Source: Pseudomonas abyssi (GTDB taxonomy: Bacteria > Pseudomonadota > Gammaproteobacteria > Pseudomonadales > Pseudomonadaceae). From it: a DNA stretch of 64,000 nucleotides. The position numbers were made by a program, and so were the translations under genes. This document shows positions 52,038 to 61,800 of this stretch, piece after piece (positions within the stretch are counted from its first letter, which is position 1; each line of letters starts with the position of its first letter). The DNA lies in NCBI RefSeq assembly GCF_002307495.1, contig NZ_NTMR01000028.1, positions 1-64,000 on the forward strand, written 5' to 3'. A model generated the notes under the pieces. The model searched no databases and was not told the DNA's origin. It saw nothing but the letters and a program-made list of their open reading frames with translations.

Positions 52038-52158
52038 CTCTATCTCCGAGGATCGACGCGTAGCGACACGCTATGCATGCCCTTCCACCTCGCCAACCTG
52101 ACTATTGCTATCCGGGTCAGCCACGCAAGCAGCTAACCAGCGTCGATCGCACGTTAAA

Positions 52159-53319
52159 TTAAGGCTTGAGTTGCGTGGTACGCACGCCGGAAAACTGAGC
52201 CAGCAGCAACTGATCCGGCGAGTTAAGTAACGCAGCGGAGAAAACCGTGCCACGGTAATCACCAACCAGTTGCGTGAGCTCCAGTGACTTGGTGTCTATC
52301 TGCATGACTCCGCCCCGTTGACTGATCAGCAGGGCCCTGCCCTTGCTCAGAGGCAGGCTTTGCACAATGGAAGATTCCTGGCCAGTCTCCACCTTGGTCC
52401 AGGTTTCGCCCTGGTCCTTACTCGCGTAGAGGTTGCCCCGCAGCCCATAGACCAGAACCGCGTCAGCCGAAGCCTGAACGCCAAAAAAGGTCCCTGTATA
52501 AGGCGTAGGCGTTCTAATAAAGCGCTGTGCCTCATCGTCCAGACGCATTACCAGCCCCTGCTCACCACTGATAAAGGTTTCCGCGCCCGACATGCTCACG
52601 GAATATAGATGCATCCGCCGGTCGTTATCTGTCCGCTGTATCCAGGGCTCCCAGTGAAGACCGTTATCGATTGTACGAAGGATCATCCCGAAAGCGCCTA
52701 CGACATAACCTTCACCTTGCGCATTAATGTAGGCATCCAGGAAAGGTGTAGCCATCACGTCGGGGTCGGACGAGGTACTCATCGCCAGCTCGAATTCACG
52801 TAGCATGCTTTCAGATTCGAACTCTTCCAGATCATTAGCACTGGAGTAGTAGTTTTTCAGCAGCGTCAGGAGACTACGGCCATCCAGCACTACGGACCAA
52901 GTTTGTCCGCCATCCTCTGTGGCCAGAAAAACCGAGTCATGGCCAACGATCCAGCCATGTTGGTCATCACGAAAGCGAACCTGCACAAGATCACTACCCA
53001 CCGGGCTAACAACTTGCTGCCAGGATTTACCCTCATCATTGGACAGCATGATCAACCCGCGCAGTCCTACACCGACAAGCCGGCTACCCGCTCGGGCAAC
53101 ACTCAGCGTCGGTTGGGATTGTGGAATCAACTGTTTGGCACCGGCATTGCTGAGCGGATCAAACAACCCCGTCTTGTCCGACTCAACCGTCTCCGATTCC
53201 GCTGCCATCGCTGAGATGGCAACTGAATAGGATGCAATGGAGCCAACATAAAACAGGCACATCAGCAGCCGCGGCAACCTGCATGGCAGGCACCCTCTCA
53301 TCAGGTCGATCAAAGTCAT
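52159..53319 (-). CDS. Ycf48-like beta-propeller protein, secreted
   Basis: 386 residues with a signal segment at about 15-40 (LLMCLFYVGSIASYSVAISAMAAES). Repeated BNR/Asp-box motifs (SNDEGKSWQQV, TEDGGQTWSVV, TIDNGLHWEPW, SKDQGETWTKV) show a propeller related to photosystem assembly factor Ycf48 and to sialidase-like blades. In non-photosynthetic bacteria this family sits with RND transporter and DUF1329/DUF1302 genes, probably as an extracytoplasmic assembly or partner protein. It is the third gene of the envelope operon. Confidence 0.88.
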   Translation of the reverse strand: MTLIDLMRGCLPCRLPRLLMCLFYVGSIASYSVAISAMAAESETVESDKTGLFDPLSNAGAKQLIPQSQPTLSVARAGSRLVGVGLRGLIMLSNDEGKSWQQVVSPVGSDLVQVRFRDDQHGWIVGHDSVFLATEDGGQTWSVVLDGRSLLTLLKNYYSSANDLEEFESESMLREFELAMSTSSDPDVMATPFLDAYINAQGEGYVVGAFGMILRTIDNGLHWEPWIQRTDNDRRMHLYSVSMSGAETFISGEQGLVMRLDDEAQRFIRTPTPYTGTFFGVQASADAVLVYGLRGNLYASKDQGETWTKVETGQESSIVQSLPLSKGRALLISQRGGVMQIDTKSLELTQLVGDYRGTVFSAALLNSPDQLLLAQFSGVRTTQLKP

Positions 53320-53395
53320 TGTTTTTATCCTCTACGCAGCTCGCTCAAAACGCCGAGTACTGCGATTACATCGCCTGTCACGGTCCAACACGCAA

Positions 53396-53418
53396 GCGCC
53401 ACCCATCGTCGGTGGCGC
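53396..53418 (-). terminator. Hairpin between DUF1329 and Ycf48-like genes
   Basis: Perfect 8-bp stem GCGCCACC/GGTGGCGC with 7-nt loop, 14 bp past the DUF1329 stop in transcription direction, with no T-run. Probably a stability or partial-termination element that lets the outer-membrane genes be made in excess of the RND gene. Confidence 0.5.
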
Positions 53419-53431
53419 CAAACTGGTGCAA

Positions 53432-54796
53432 TTACCGGGTGGTCTCGCGTGCCACCACTGCTTCTGGGTTCAAATCACGTTCGGAGCGCGGTGCGTCCAG
53501 CACTTTGTAACCGCCGCTGAGCGCATCATTGATCAGCCCGTACATACCCTTGTTAAAGTCGTAGATAGAGTGTTTTACGATGTAGGGAATGTCATGGTCG
53601 TAAAACTGCACGCCGCCCAGCATCATCGAACGATAGAGTTGGCCGCTTTGATCCCAAGCATCGTAAAGCCCCGCACCAAAGGTATCCTCATCAAGATAAT
53701 AGGTGCGTTTGCTGTAAACATGCCGACGGTCTTCCTTGAGGGTGGCCTCAACGACCCATACACGGTGCAGCTCCCAGCGCTCGCACTCGGGATTAACGTG
53801 GTTTTCCATCAGTTGAGTTTTAGGATCACAGTCGAAGTACAGCTCATAGCTGTTATACGGGATGTACATCTCTTTTTTGCCGACCAGCTTGAACTCGAAG
53901 CGGTCCTGCATACCTGAGAACATGAAAAGCTCATCGAACAATTCCAGACCGCCCATACTGGCAACTGGCGTGTCGTAGGCAAACTCAGGGGCCAACTTGA
54001 CGCGGCGCTGACCAGGCGTGTAGCTCCAGGCGCGTCGGGGCTGCTGGGTAGGGTCAAGGTAGTCCATATACCCGGTAAGCTCGCCTGCTCGGCGCGCGGG
54101 TTCCTTGGTGACCGAGTAAACGCGGGAATACATTTGCGGATCGCGACCCTCTACATCATCCTGATAATAGGGACGTTCAACAAAAGTAGCCTGTTCTGAT
54201 GCCTTGGTTACAGCCCCATTCGACGCCACCAACCAGCTGTTGGATGAACTGGTGGTAGTGCCGTATTTACCGTCGTTGTAACGAACCTGTTGGTTCCACA
54301 TGACCTCATGGCCGGTCTTAGGGATCGGGAATGGAACGCCACCACGGCATTCAGGCGACAACGTCAGGCCGTTGTTCAGCGTTTCACAGGTAGTTGCATT
54401 ACGGACTGTAGCATCCAGCACATCCTGTGGTAGCGCGGCGGTACGATGACTTGGAAAGATATCCAGATAGTAATCGGGGTTACGCTTCAACAGCTCCAAC
54501 TGACCAGCACTCAGCTTATCTGCATGCTCCTGATAGTTGCTGCTGTCGATGCGGAACAGCGGCTCTTCATCCTTGTAGGGATTCACCCAGTAGCCGCTGC
54601 CGGGCTCAAAACCGGCAGGGGCGGTCCGGAGTCCCCCTTCATAGGGAGGGATAGTACCCGCCTCATTGCCGGCTTGTTCAGCTCCAAACAAGGTAAGTGC
54701 TTTACCGAGCTGGGCAGCCTCCTCGGAAGAAACTGCTGCTACCGCATTGGCTGAAATACCACTTAAAGCCAGGCTGAAAGCGAGTGCATATCTCAT
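53432..54796 (-). CDS. DUF1329 periplasmic protein, copy 2
   Basis: 454 residues, signal peptide at 1-20 (LAFSLALSGISANAVAA). Family stretches as in copy 1: IPPYEGGLRTAPAGFEPG, NPDYYLDIFPSHR, WSYTPGQRRVKLAPEF, GLYDAWDQSGQLYRSMMLGG. The C-terminal half is almost identical to that of 42377, so the copies are recent duplicates. It lies 48 bp after the DUF1302 gene in the envelope operon. Confidence 0.92.
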   Translation of the reverse strand: MRYALAFSLALSGISANAVAAVSSEEAAQLGKALTLFGAEQAGNEAGTIPPYEGGLRTAPAGFEPGSGYWVNPYKDEEPLFRIDSSNYQEHADKLSAGQLELLKRNPDYYLDIFPSHRTAALPQDVLDATVRNATTCETLNNGLTLSPECRGGVPFPIPKTGHEVMWNQQVRYNDGKYGTTTSSSNSWLVASNGAVTKASEQATFVERPYYQDDVEGRDPQMYSRVYSVTKEPARRAGELTGYMDYLDPTQQPRRAWSYTPGQRRVKLAPEFAYDTPVASMGGLELFDELFMFSGMQDRFEFKLVGKKEMYIPYNSYELYFDCDPKTQLMENHVNPECERWELHRVWVVEATLKEDRRHVYSKRTYYLDEDTFGAGLYDAWDQSGQLYRSMMLGGVQFYDHDIPYIVKHSIYDFNKGMYGLINDALSGGYKVLDAPRSERDLNPEAVVARETTR

Positions 54797-54844
54797 AACA
54801 ATCTCCGTTCTTGTGTTTATTAACTGGGAGCCAGTACTGCTCTA

Positions 54845-56512
54845 TTAAAACGATGTCTTATAGGTGAGCGACAACCAACCACGGTCGGTACCACCAACAG
54901 CACCGTTACCATTTACCATGGTCTGGCCGTTGACCGGGTTGATGGTGTTTTTCTCCTGGGCCATCGTATCTGCATAACGCAAGCTGAACTCGTGCTGTTG
55001 CTGGTAGGTCATCTTGGCGCCGACCGACCATGACACGGCACCCTCCGACCCACCGCCGGCGTTAGCCGCGTTACCAGAAATACCGTAGTTCACGGTTAAA
55101 GGCACAGACAGATCCCACGACGGCAAAATCGCCAGATACTGGGGGGTATAGTTCACTGCCGCCGCCAGGTAATTACGAGTAGAGCAGCCGTCGGACTTAT
55201 CGCCCTCGCCACCGCTGCGCAGGTCTCTGCAGGCAGCGGTGCCTTCACCCTTATACAACTCTTCATGTTCGGTCACCTTATCCAGGTGGCTGTATACCAG
55301 CTCGGCAACCAGCGTCGAACTTTCGGCCAGCCAAAAGCGAGGCACACCGTAAACAGCGTTTACCAATGCATGGTAGGTGTTACCGCGAGGACCTTCATCA
55401 TCCACGTTGCTGACGCCAGTGGCGTTAAGTGCGCCACCTTTGCGGTAAGACACCTCTGCGCCAATGGAGGCCGAGCCAACGTTACCCGCATAGCTCAAGC
55501 CAACCAACTTCACGCCTCGCGGATAAACCAACCGATACCGGCCGGTTGCCATATCGATTTGCGGCGACAGCCAAGCTTGATAGTCGTCGAATTCGCGGTA
55601 ATAGGCACCCAGCGTGGCGCCTACGCTTTGCAGGTCATAGCGGGCCATCACACCCCAGTTAGCAGAGTCACGACCAAATTTGGAATCGGCGTGTTGTAGG
55701 TTGAACCCCGGCGCCGCAGGCAAACGGTCGGGCCCCTCGAAGAAGGGGTCAGCAGCACCAAAATAGGTACCACCATAGGGGAAGCGAGTGTGATCCCACT
55801 CATAGAAATACTGTGCAGAAACGGAGAGTGCATTGGTCAACTGCGCTTTGGCAGATACCTGACCAATCGGCAAAAAGACCTCCTTGGTCTCAATCCCTGG
55901 ACTGGTTACCGCCTTAACCGCGTCGGTAGGAGCCTGCGAATAGGAAATCGCGTGAGCACCAAACAGCAGGCCCTCCCCCCAATACAGGGTGTGCCGACCG
56001 ACCTTCACGTTCACCGGTACCTGCCCGACATCAAAGTTAGCCCACACGAAGGCATCGAGAATTTCGCCAGAAGGGCCATAGACGTAACGCTCTACTTCGG
56101 AGCTGTATTTATCATTGTTATAGCTGGTGGAATAACCAGGCACATTGCTATCGACCGAACGGTCACTGTAGGCATCGTCATACCAGCCGGCGGCACTGAC
56201 CCTCGCACCAAAGTGCCACTTGTAGGCCAAGTCAACCTCTGTCAGCAGGTCAAGACGATTGGTGACGATATCCCCACGGTCAAATTTGCCATCAGACTCG
56301 TCGAAATTAGGGTTGTTCATGATCGCGCTGTCCTGGCTTTCCGCCCGGATGCCGAGGTTGTAGCGAACAGTGTTATCCCAACGCATCCGAATATCTGGGT
56401 TACCCAGATCTATCTGCATCGCAGAGGCGCTGCCACTGGCGATCAGAACGGCAATAGCCAAGGCGCTGCGCGCCGCATTCATGTGACCAGTATTGTCGAT
56501 AGTGTTCATCAT
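54845..56512 (-). CDS. DUF1302 outer-membrane protein (predicted beta-barrel)
   Basis: 555 residues. A signal peptide at about 13-33 (SALAIAVLIASGSASAMQ) is followed by alternating beta strands (DIRMRWDNTVRYNLGIRAES at the start of the mature protein). It ends with WLSLTYKTSF, an aromatic C-terminal residue as needed by the BAM machinery. DUF1302 proteins behave as long beta-barrel porin-like proteins; here one could admit a hydrophobic acid. First gene of the operon DUF1302, DUF1329, Ycf48-like, RND. Its promoter region carries block copy B. Confidence 0.88.
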   Translation of the reverse strand: MMNTIDNTGHMNAARSALAIAVLIASGSASAMQIDLGNPDIRMRWDNTVRYNLGIRAESQDSAIMNNPNFDESDGKFDRGDIVTNRLDLLTEVDLAYKWHFGARVSAAGWYDDAYSDRSVDSNVPGYSTSYNNDKYSSEVERYVYGPSGEILDAFVWANFDVGQVPVNVKVGRHTLYWGEGLLFGAHAISYSQAPTDAVKAVTSPGIETKEVFLPIGQVSAKAQLTNALSVSAQYFYEWDHTRFPYGGTYFGAADPFFEGPDRLPAAPGFNLQHADSKFGRDSANWGVMARYDLQSVGATLGAYYREFDDYQAWLSPQIDMATGRYRLVYPRGVKLVGLSYAGNVGSASIGAEVSYRKGGALNATGVSNVDDEGPRGNTYHALVNAVYGVPRFWLAESSTLVAELVYSHLDKVTEHEELYKGEGTAACRDLRSGGEGDKSDGCSTRNYLAAAVNYTPQYLAILPSWDLSVPLTVNYGISGNAANAGGGSEGAVSWSVGAKMTYQQQHEFSLRYADTMAQEKNTINPVNGQTMVNGNGAVGGTDRGWLSLTYKTSF

Positions 56513-56638
56513 TATTCCTTTTGTTTTTATTTTCAGTGACTTATAGAAATCATCCGATTACTGGCCTGACGTAACACTCTGACAAAGCCGCCTAAAAACA
56601 GTGACATTCGCCTAGCGCCTCTAAACCAGCGTCTCGCC

Positions 56639-56688
56639 ATCCTAGCGGAGCGCTCCAGATAATTCCATATCAAGATTTAAATTCTACA
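56639..56688 (-). promoter_or_regulatory. Conserved 50-bp promoter block, copy B (DUF1302 operon)
   Basis: In the gene direction it starts TGTAGAATTTAAATCT, then holds TGGAAT (56667-56662), 17 nt, TAGGAT (56644-56639). It matches block copy A ungapped at 40 of 50 positions. It ends about 127 bp before the DUF1302 start codon. Confidence 0.65.
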
Positions 56689-56790
56689 TACAGATTTTAA
56701 ATCCAGCGCGCTGTCACTTTGCTCAGAGCTGTTACCGGGCACCGCCGCGTGCCCGTCCTTTTGGTTGCGAACCGTATACAGCCAGAATTA

Positions 56791-56813
56791 AACATAATTT
56801 TATACTTTGTTCA
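56791..56813. promoter_or_regulatory. Shared 23-bp box, copy 6 (DUF1302 / SDR divergent region)
   Basis: Plus-strand reading AACA, TA, ATTTT, ATACTT, TGTTCA. In the minus direction TGAACA, 17 nt, TAATTC. It is 278 bp from the DUF1302 start and 130 bp from the plus-strand SDR start, so its target is unclear. Confidence 0.5.
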
Positions 56814-56943
56814 ATTTATGATTTACTTTTTGTAATACCCTTATCAGCAAAATCGGCAAAAAAGTCGTTTATGCCTTGTAGAACGGGCTATAGCACTAGT
56901 TACAGATGAAGCATTCTGAAAACAAAATAACCGAGGAAAATGT

Positions 56944-57795
56944 ATGAATATCGACTTAAAGGGCAAGCGTGTCATCGTGACTGGTGCGTCACGCGGCATT
57001 GGAAGAGCGATAGCTACCGCCTTCGCCAACGATGGGGCGAAGGTAGCCATCTGCTCGCGCAATTTCGCAGACATCGCAAAGGTGGGAGAAGCTCTAGCCG
57101 AGCGCGCGGACGCAGTCATAGCACGTGCCGTTGACGTTACTGACAGTCATAACGTGCGTACCTTTGTTGCCGAGGTAGCCGAAGCCTGGGGCGGCGTTGA
57201 CGTACTGGTCAACAACGCCGGCCAAGGGAAAGGCGGCGACCTGGATACCCTCACACCCGAGGACATTCTTGAACACGCTAACGTGCTGCAAATGGGCCAC
57301 TTTAGATTCACCCAGGCGGTTGTGCCTCACATGCGCAAGCAGCGCTGGGGGCGCATTATAGAAATCAACGCTTTGGCCGGGACCATACCTACTCCCGAAG
57401 GCATCCCATCGGTCATCAATAGAGCCTCCTGTATCGCCCTTTCACGCTCCCTAGGCATGTCGCTACCGAAAGACAACATTCTGGTTAACACATTGAATAT
57501 GGGCTGGATCGACACTGGTCAATGGGACCGCCACTTCAAAGAAATGGGTGAAGGCGTTACTCGGCAGGAATTCGATGCCATGGTAATGAAAGTGGTTCCA
57601 GCGGGCCGTTACGGCAAGCCCGAGGACGTAACGGGGATGGTTCTGTTTCTGGCAAGCGAATACGCCAGTTTCATCAGCGGTGCATCGATCGACATCGCGG
57701 GAGGGATGGGCGGTCAAATAGCCTACTACCCCACACTCAAGCGCGACTTTGCAGAGAGCATTCGACAACGGCGCGAGATGCAGAGCAGCATTTAA
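56944..57795 (+). CDS. SDR-family protein lacking the catalytic triad
   Basis: 283 residues. Classical cofactor loop VTGASRGIGRAIA and NNAGQGKGG. At the active site the Ser position is Ala143 (INALAG) and the YxxxK pair is replaced by Ser156 and Arg160 (PSVINRASC). So the whole catalytic set is changed, as in part for SDR 45214. It may act by another mechanism or as a binding protein. GAGGAAAA precedes the ATG. It converges on the LysR gene. Confidence 0.85.
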   Translation: MNIDLKGKRVIVTGASRGIGRAIATAFANDGAKVAICSRNFADIAKVGEALAERADAVIARAVDVTDSHNVRTFVAEVAEAWGGVDVLVNNAGQGKGGDLDTLTPEDILEHANVLQMGHFRFTQAVVPHMRKQRWGRIIEINALAGTIPTPEGIPSVINRASCIALSRSLGMSLPKDNILVNTLNMGWIDTGQWDRHFKEMGEGVTRQEFDAMVMKVVPAGRYGKPEDVTGMVLFLASEYASFISGASIDIAGGMGGQIAYYPTLKRDFAESIRQRREMQSSI

Positions 57796-57832
57796 TGAAT
57801 TCGCCAGGCTCCCTGCGACAGCGACTGTTCCT

Positions 57833-57862
57833 ATGCCAGGCTCACTCACGAGCCACAGGCAT
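57833..57862 (-). terminator. Hairpin at the end of the LysR gene
   Basis: ATGCC...GGCAT outer arms and GGCTC/GAGCC inner arms cover the LysR stop codon and the 50-bp gap to the convergent SDR stop. No T-run follows. Confidence 0.45.
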
Positions 57863-58754
57863 GAATCATGAACTGTTGAAAAGCGCTGCCTGGCTCGCTC
57901 ATTTCTCGGCCTTGCGCCCAAATCAAGCCCAACTCCATCGAGGGCACAGCGTCGTTCAAAGGACGCACCTCAATTTTGCGGCCCTCAAGCGACCAGGCTC
58001 GGTACAGCATGTCCGACAACACGGTCACACCAAACCCGTGCGCCACCAGACCACGCAAAGACTCCACGGAGGAGGTTCGAAATGCGATCTTAGGCTCCAG
58101 CCCCTGCGCTTGCCAATAGCGCTGAACCGACTCCTCCCCCTCATCGACGGTGGGCAGGATGTAGGCATGCTCAGCAACGTCCTTCAGGGTGATCGACGCC
58201 AGCCCCATGAGCGGATGGCCGGACGCCAGCCACAACTGACGACGCGAGCGTATCAGCACGCTGGCATCCAGACCGGACAAGTCGGTCGCGTTCGAAACAA
58301 CCGTCAAACCTACATCAAGCTCTCCTTGTCTGACCGAGCTCTCGATACTGACCCTGTCCATGTCGATCAAATCGATTTCCACATCGGGGTAACTGCGCTT
58401 GAAGCGCGCAAGCAGGTTGGGCAGGAAGTAACCAAGCACCGTGTAGGAGGCGCCGACGCGAACAACACCGGATACCGAGTGACTCATGAAAAATGGCTCG
58501 CTGATCGCATCCTGCAGCGTATCCAGAATGTGGCGAGCATGCTGAAAGAACTTGTTTCCTTCCGCCGTCAGGTTTACTCCGTTCGGCAAGCGCTCGAAAA
58601 GTTTCACGCCCAGTCGCTGCTCCAGCTGCATCACTGCAGTGGTCACGGCGGACTGCGAAACATGAACTGCAGCAGCGGCCTGCGAGAACTGACCGGTCTC
58701 AGACGCCGCAACGAAATAGCGCAATTGGCGCATGGAAATATCGGACCTAGACAT
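57846..58754 (-). CDS. LysR-family transcriptional regulator
   Basis: 302 residues. N-terminal winged helix (RQLRYFVAASETGQFSQAAAAVHVSQSAVTTAVMQLEQRLGVKLFER), then the periplasmic-binding-like effector domain with GVVRVGASYTVLGYFLPNLLARF. Divergent from the large 2-oxoacid:ferredoxin oxidoreductase gene with a 128-bp AT-rich gap, the standard arrangement for a LysR activator of its neighbour. The inducer may be a branched-chain or aromatic keto acid (inference). Confidence 0.92.
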   Translation of the reverse strand: MSRSDISMRQLRYFVAASETGQFSQAAAAVHVSQSAVTTAVMQLEQRLGVKLFERLPNGVNLTAEGNKFFQHARHILDTLQDAISEPFFMSHSVSGVVRVGASYTVLGYFLPNLLARFKRSYPDVEIDLIDMDRVSIESSVRQGELDVGLTVVSNATDLSGLDASVLIRSRRQLWLASGHPLMGLASITLKDVAEHAYILPTVDEGEESVQRYWQAQGLEPKIAFRTSSVESLRGLVAHGFGVTVLSDMLYRAWSLEGRKIEVRPLNDAVPSMELGLIWAQGREMSEPGSAFQQFMIHACGS

Positions 58755-58882
58755 AAATTTTTCAGATACCTGGCAGCAATTTTTAATAATTTACGATACC
58801 AAACCCAATTCATATACTCCAGCCCATCGTGTATTGCGCGCGCTGCGATACCCAATATCAGAATAAAAAGGTGTGAGTAGCC

Positions 58883-61800
58883 ATGGGCAAATCTATCTCG
58901 CTGGATGACAAGTACACAGAGAATAGCGGTCTGCAGTTGATGACTGGTATTCAAGCACTGGTTCGGCTTCCGCTAATGCAGAAGCAGCGCGATCAGGCCA
59001 ACGGGCTGAACACTGCTGGCTTTATTTCCGGCTACCGCGGCTCCCCTCTCGGCGGCCTGGACCAAGCTTTATGGCGTGCACGTAAGTATCTGGAGAAAGG
59101 CAGCACTCACTTCCAACCTGGCGTCAACGAGGAGCTAGCCGCTACCGCCCTCTGGGGAACGCAGCAGGTTAACATCTTCGAAGGGGCAACCTACGACGGT
59201 GTTTTCGGCATGTGGTACGGAAAAGGTCCCGGTGTTGATCGCTCCGGTGATGTATTCCGACATGCAAACGCTGCCGGTACCTCGCAATTCGGTGGAGTGC
59301 TTGCAGTTGCCGGCGATGATCACGGTGCCCGCTCTTCATCACTCCCGCACCAGACCGAGCACATTTTCAAGGCAGTAATGATGCCCGTACTGGCACCTTC
59401 GGGGGTGCAGGAGTATCTGGACTACGGTATCCATGGCTGGGCCATGTCACGCTACTCCGGTTGCTGGGTAGCACTTAAGGCAGTAGCGGACACTGTAGAA
59501 AGCGCTGCCATTGTCGATATTGACCCCTTTCGTGTGGAAAGCGTAATTCCTGATTTCGACATCCCCGAGGGCGGCCTGAACATTCGTTGGCCAGACCCAC
59601 CGCTTGCTCAAGAGCAGCGACTACTCGAACACAAACTTTACGCCGCGCTCGCCTATGCCAAGGCAAACCGCATTGACCGCGTGGTCATGGACTCGCCCAA
59701 GGCGCGTATCGGCATTATCACGGCGGGCAAATCCTACCTGGACGTTTGTCAGGCTCTGAACATGCTTGGTATTGACGATGCCAAAGCGCAGGAGATTGGC
59801 TTGCGCGTTTACAAGGTCGGTATGGTCTGGCCGCTTGAAGCTGATGGCGTCAGGCACTTTGCCGAAGGTCTCGAAGAAATTGTGGTGGTTGAAGAAAAGC
59901 GCCACATGATCGAGTACCAAATGAAGGAGGAACTCTACAACTGGCGGGAGGACGTACGTCCGCGCATCGTCGGCAAGTTTGACGACAAAGGTGAGTGGAC
60001 TATGCCGCACACCGATTGGCTACTGCCGGCGATCAACGACCTGACACCAGCGCACATTGCTCGCGCGCTGGCCAAACGAATTCTTCGTCTGCATGCAGAC
60101 ACCTCCCTGCAACTGCATCTAGATGATCTAGAGGCGCAGCTCACCATCAAGAGCGTACTGGGCTCGTTGATGGACCGAGTGCCGCATTACTGCTCCGGCT
60201 GCCCGCACAATATTTCGACCAAGGTGCCCGAAGGCAGTCGCGCCCTTGCCGGTATCGGCTGCCACTACATGGCTGCTTGGATCTACCCCCAAACCCAGAC
60301 TTTCAGCCAGATGGGTGGCGAGGGTGTCGCCTGGATTGGGCAGGCCCCCTTCACCAAGACCAAACACGTGTTTGCCAACCTTGGGGATGGCACCTATTTT
60401 CACTCCGGTACCTTAGCGATTCGCGCTGCGGTTGCAGCGAATGTGCCGATTACCTACAAGATTCTTTACAACGATGCTGTTGCCATGACCGGCGGCCAGC
60501 CCGTGGACGGCACTCTGACAGTACCGCAAATCTCTCAGCAACTCGCTGCGGAGGGTGTCAAGCGCATTGCTGTGGTGACTGACGAGCCCGAGAAGTACAA
60601 AGCAATTCAAGGACTCGCTCCCGGCGTACCGGTGTTGCACCGAGAGAAAATGGAGGAGCTGCAGACTCAACTTCGAGAGTATCCCGGCGTCTCAGCCATC
60701 ATTTACGATCAGACCTGCGCGGCCGAAAAGCGCAGACGCCGCAAGCGGGGGCAGTTTCCCGATCCAGCACGGCGGGTGATGATCAACCAGGCAGTTTGCG
60801 AAGGCTGTGGCGACTGCAGTAGTAAGTCGAACTGCATGTCCGTGGTGACGGTGAATACCGAGTTTGGTCAGAAACGCAGTATTGACCAGTCATCATGCAA
60901 CAAGGATTTTTCATGCCTCTCCGGCTTCTGCCCAAGCTTCGTCACCATCGAAGGTGGCTCGCTACGTAAAGCCAAAGCGCTTACCGACCAAGCGGTTGAC
61001 GAATGGAATCTGACCACGCCTAACACAGTGGCGCTCGATCAGCCTTACAGCATTCTAGTGACCGGCGTAGGTGGTACCGGTGTTGTAACAATTGGTGCCC
61101 TGCTCGGCATGGCCGCCTTCATGGAGAACAAAGGTACGCTCAACCTGGACATGGCCGGCATGGCCCAGAAAGGTGGTGCGGTCTGGTCGCATATCCGCAT
61201 CGCAGCTGACCAGTCCCAACTGCATGCACCGCGTATAGCCGAAGGAGAAACCAGCTTGCTGCTCGGCTGCGACCTGGTGGTAAGTGCCAATCACGAGACC
61301 CTGGCCAAGTTGCGGCATGGGCACACTCATGCGTTGGTCAACTCGGAAGAAAGCATCACCAGCGAGTTTGTTCGTACTTTCGCAATGCAAGCTGAGAGTG
61401 GCGATCTGAAGGCGCACCCTGACCCCAAATTTCGCACACAAGGCATGTCTGCACAAATTGCAGAAGCTGTCGGCAACGACCACGCCATTTTCGTGGATGC
61501 CAGCAAAATAGCCACGGCGCTGATGGGCGACTCCATCGCGACCAATACCTTCATGCTCGGTTTTGCCTATCAGAAAGGCTGGTTGCCGGTTGGCGCTGAA
61601 GCGCTGATAGCCGCTATTGAACTGAATGGCACGGCCGTCGAGTTCAACCTCAAGGCCTTCACCTGGGGGCGCCGTACTGCGGTCCATCCCCTGCGCGTTC
61701 AAGGAATGATCGACAGCCAGGGCAAGCGCCCAGCCGAGGCGTTGTCACAGACTATTGAAGAGGTTATTCATAAACGCGTCGCTGCCCTCACCGAGTATCA

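Larger units (their letters stand above)
56513..56943. other. 431-bp divergent regulatory region
   Basis: No gene seen. It separates the DUF1302 operon (minus) from SDR 56944 (plus). It contains the conserved block copy B (56639-56688) and the sixth copy of the 23-bp box (56791-56813), so both regulatory elements of this locus meet here. Confidence 0.65.

Noticed and set aside
57795..58880. A 361-codon open frame on the plus strand across the LysR gene
   Set aside because: It is antisense to a clear LysR protein with HTH and effector domain, and its translation shows no family features.
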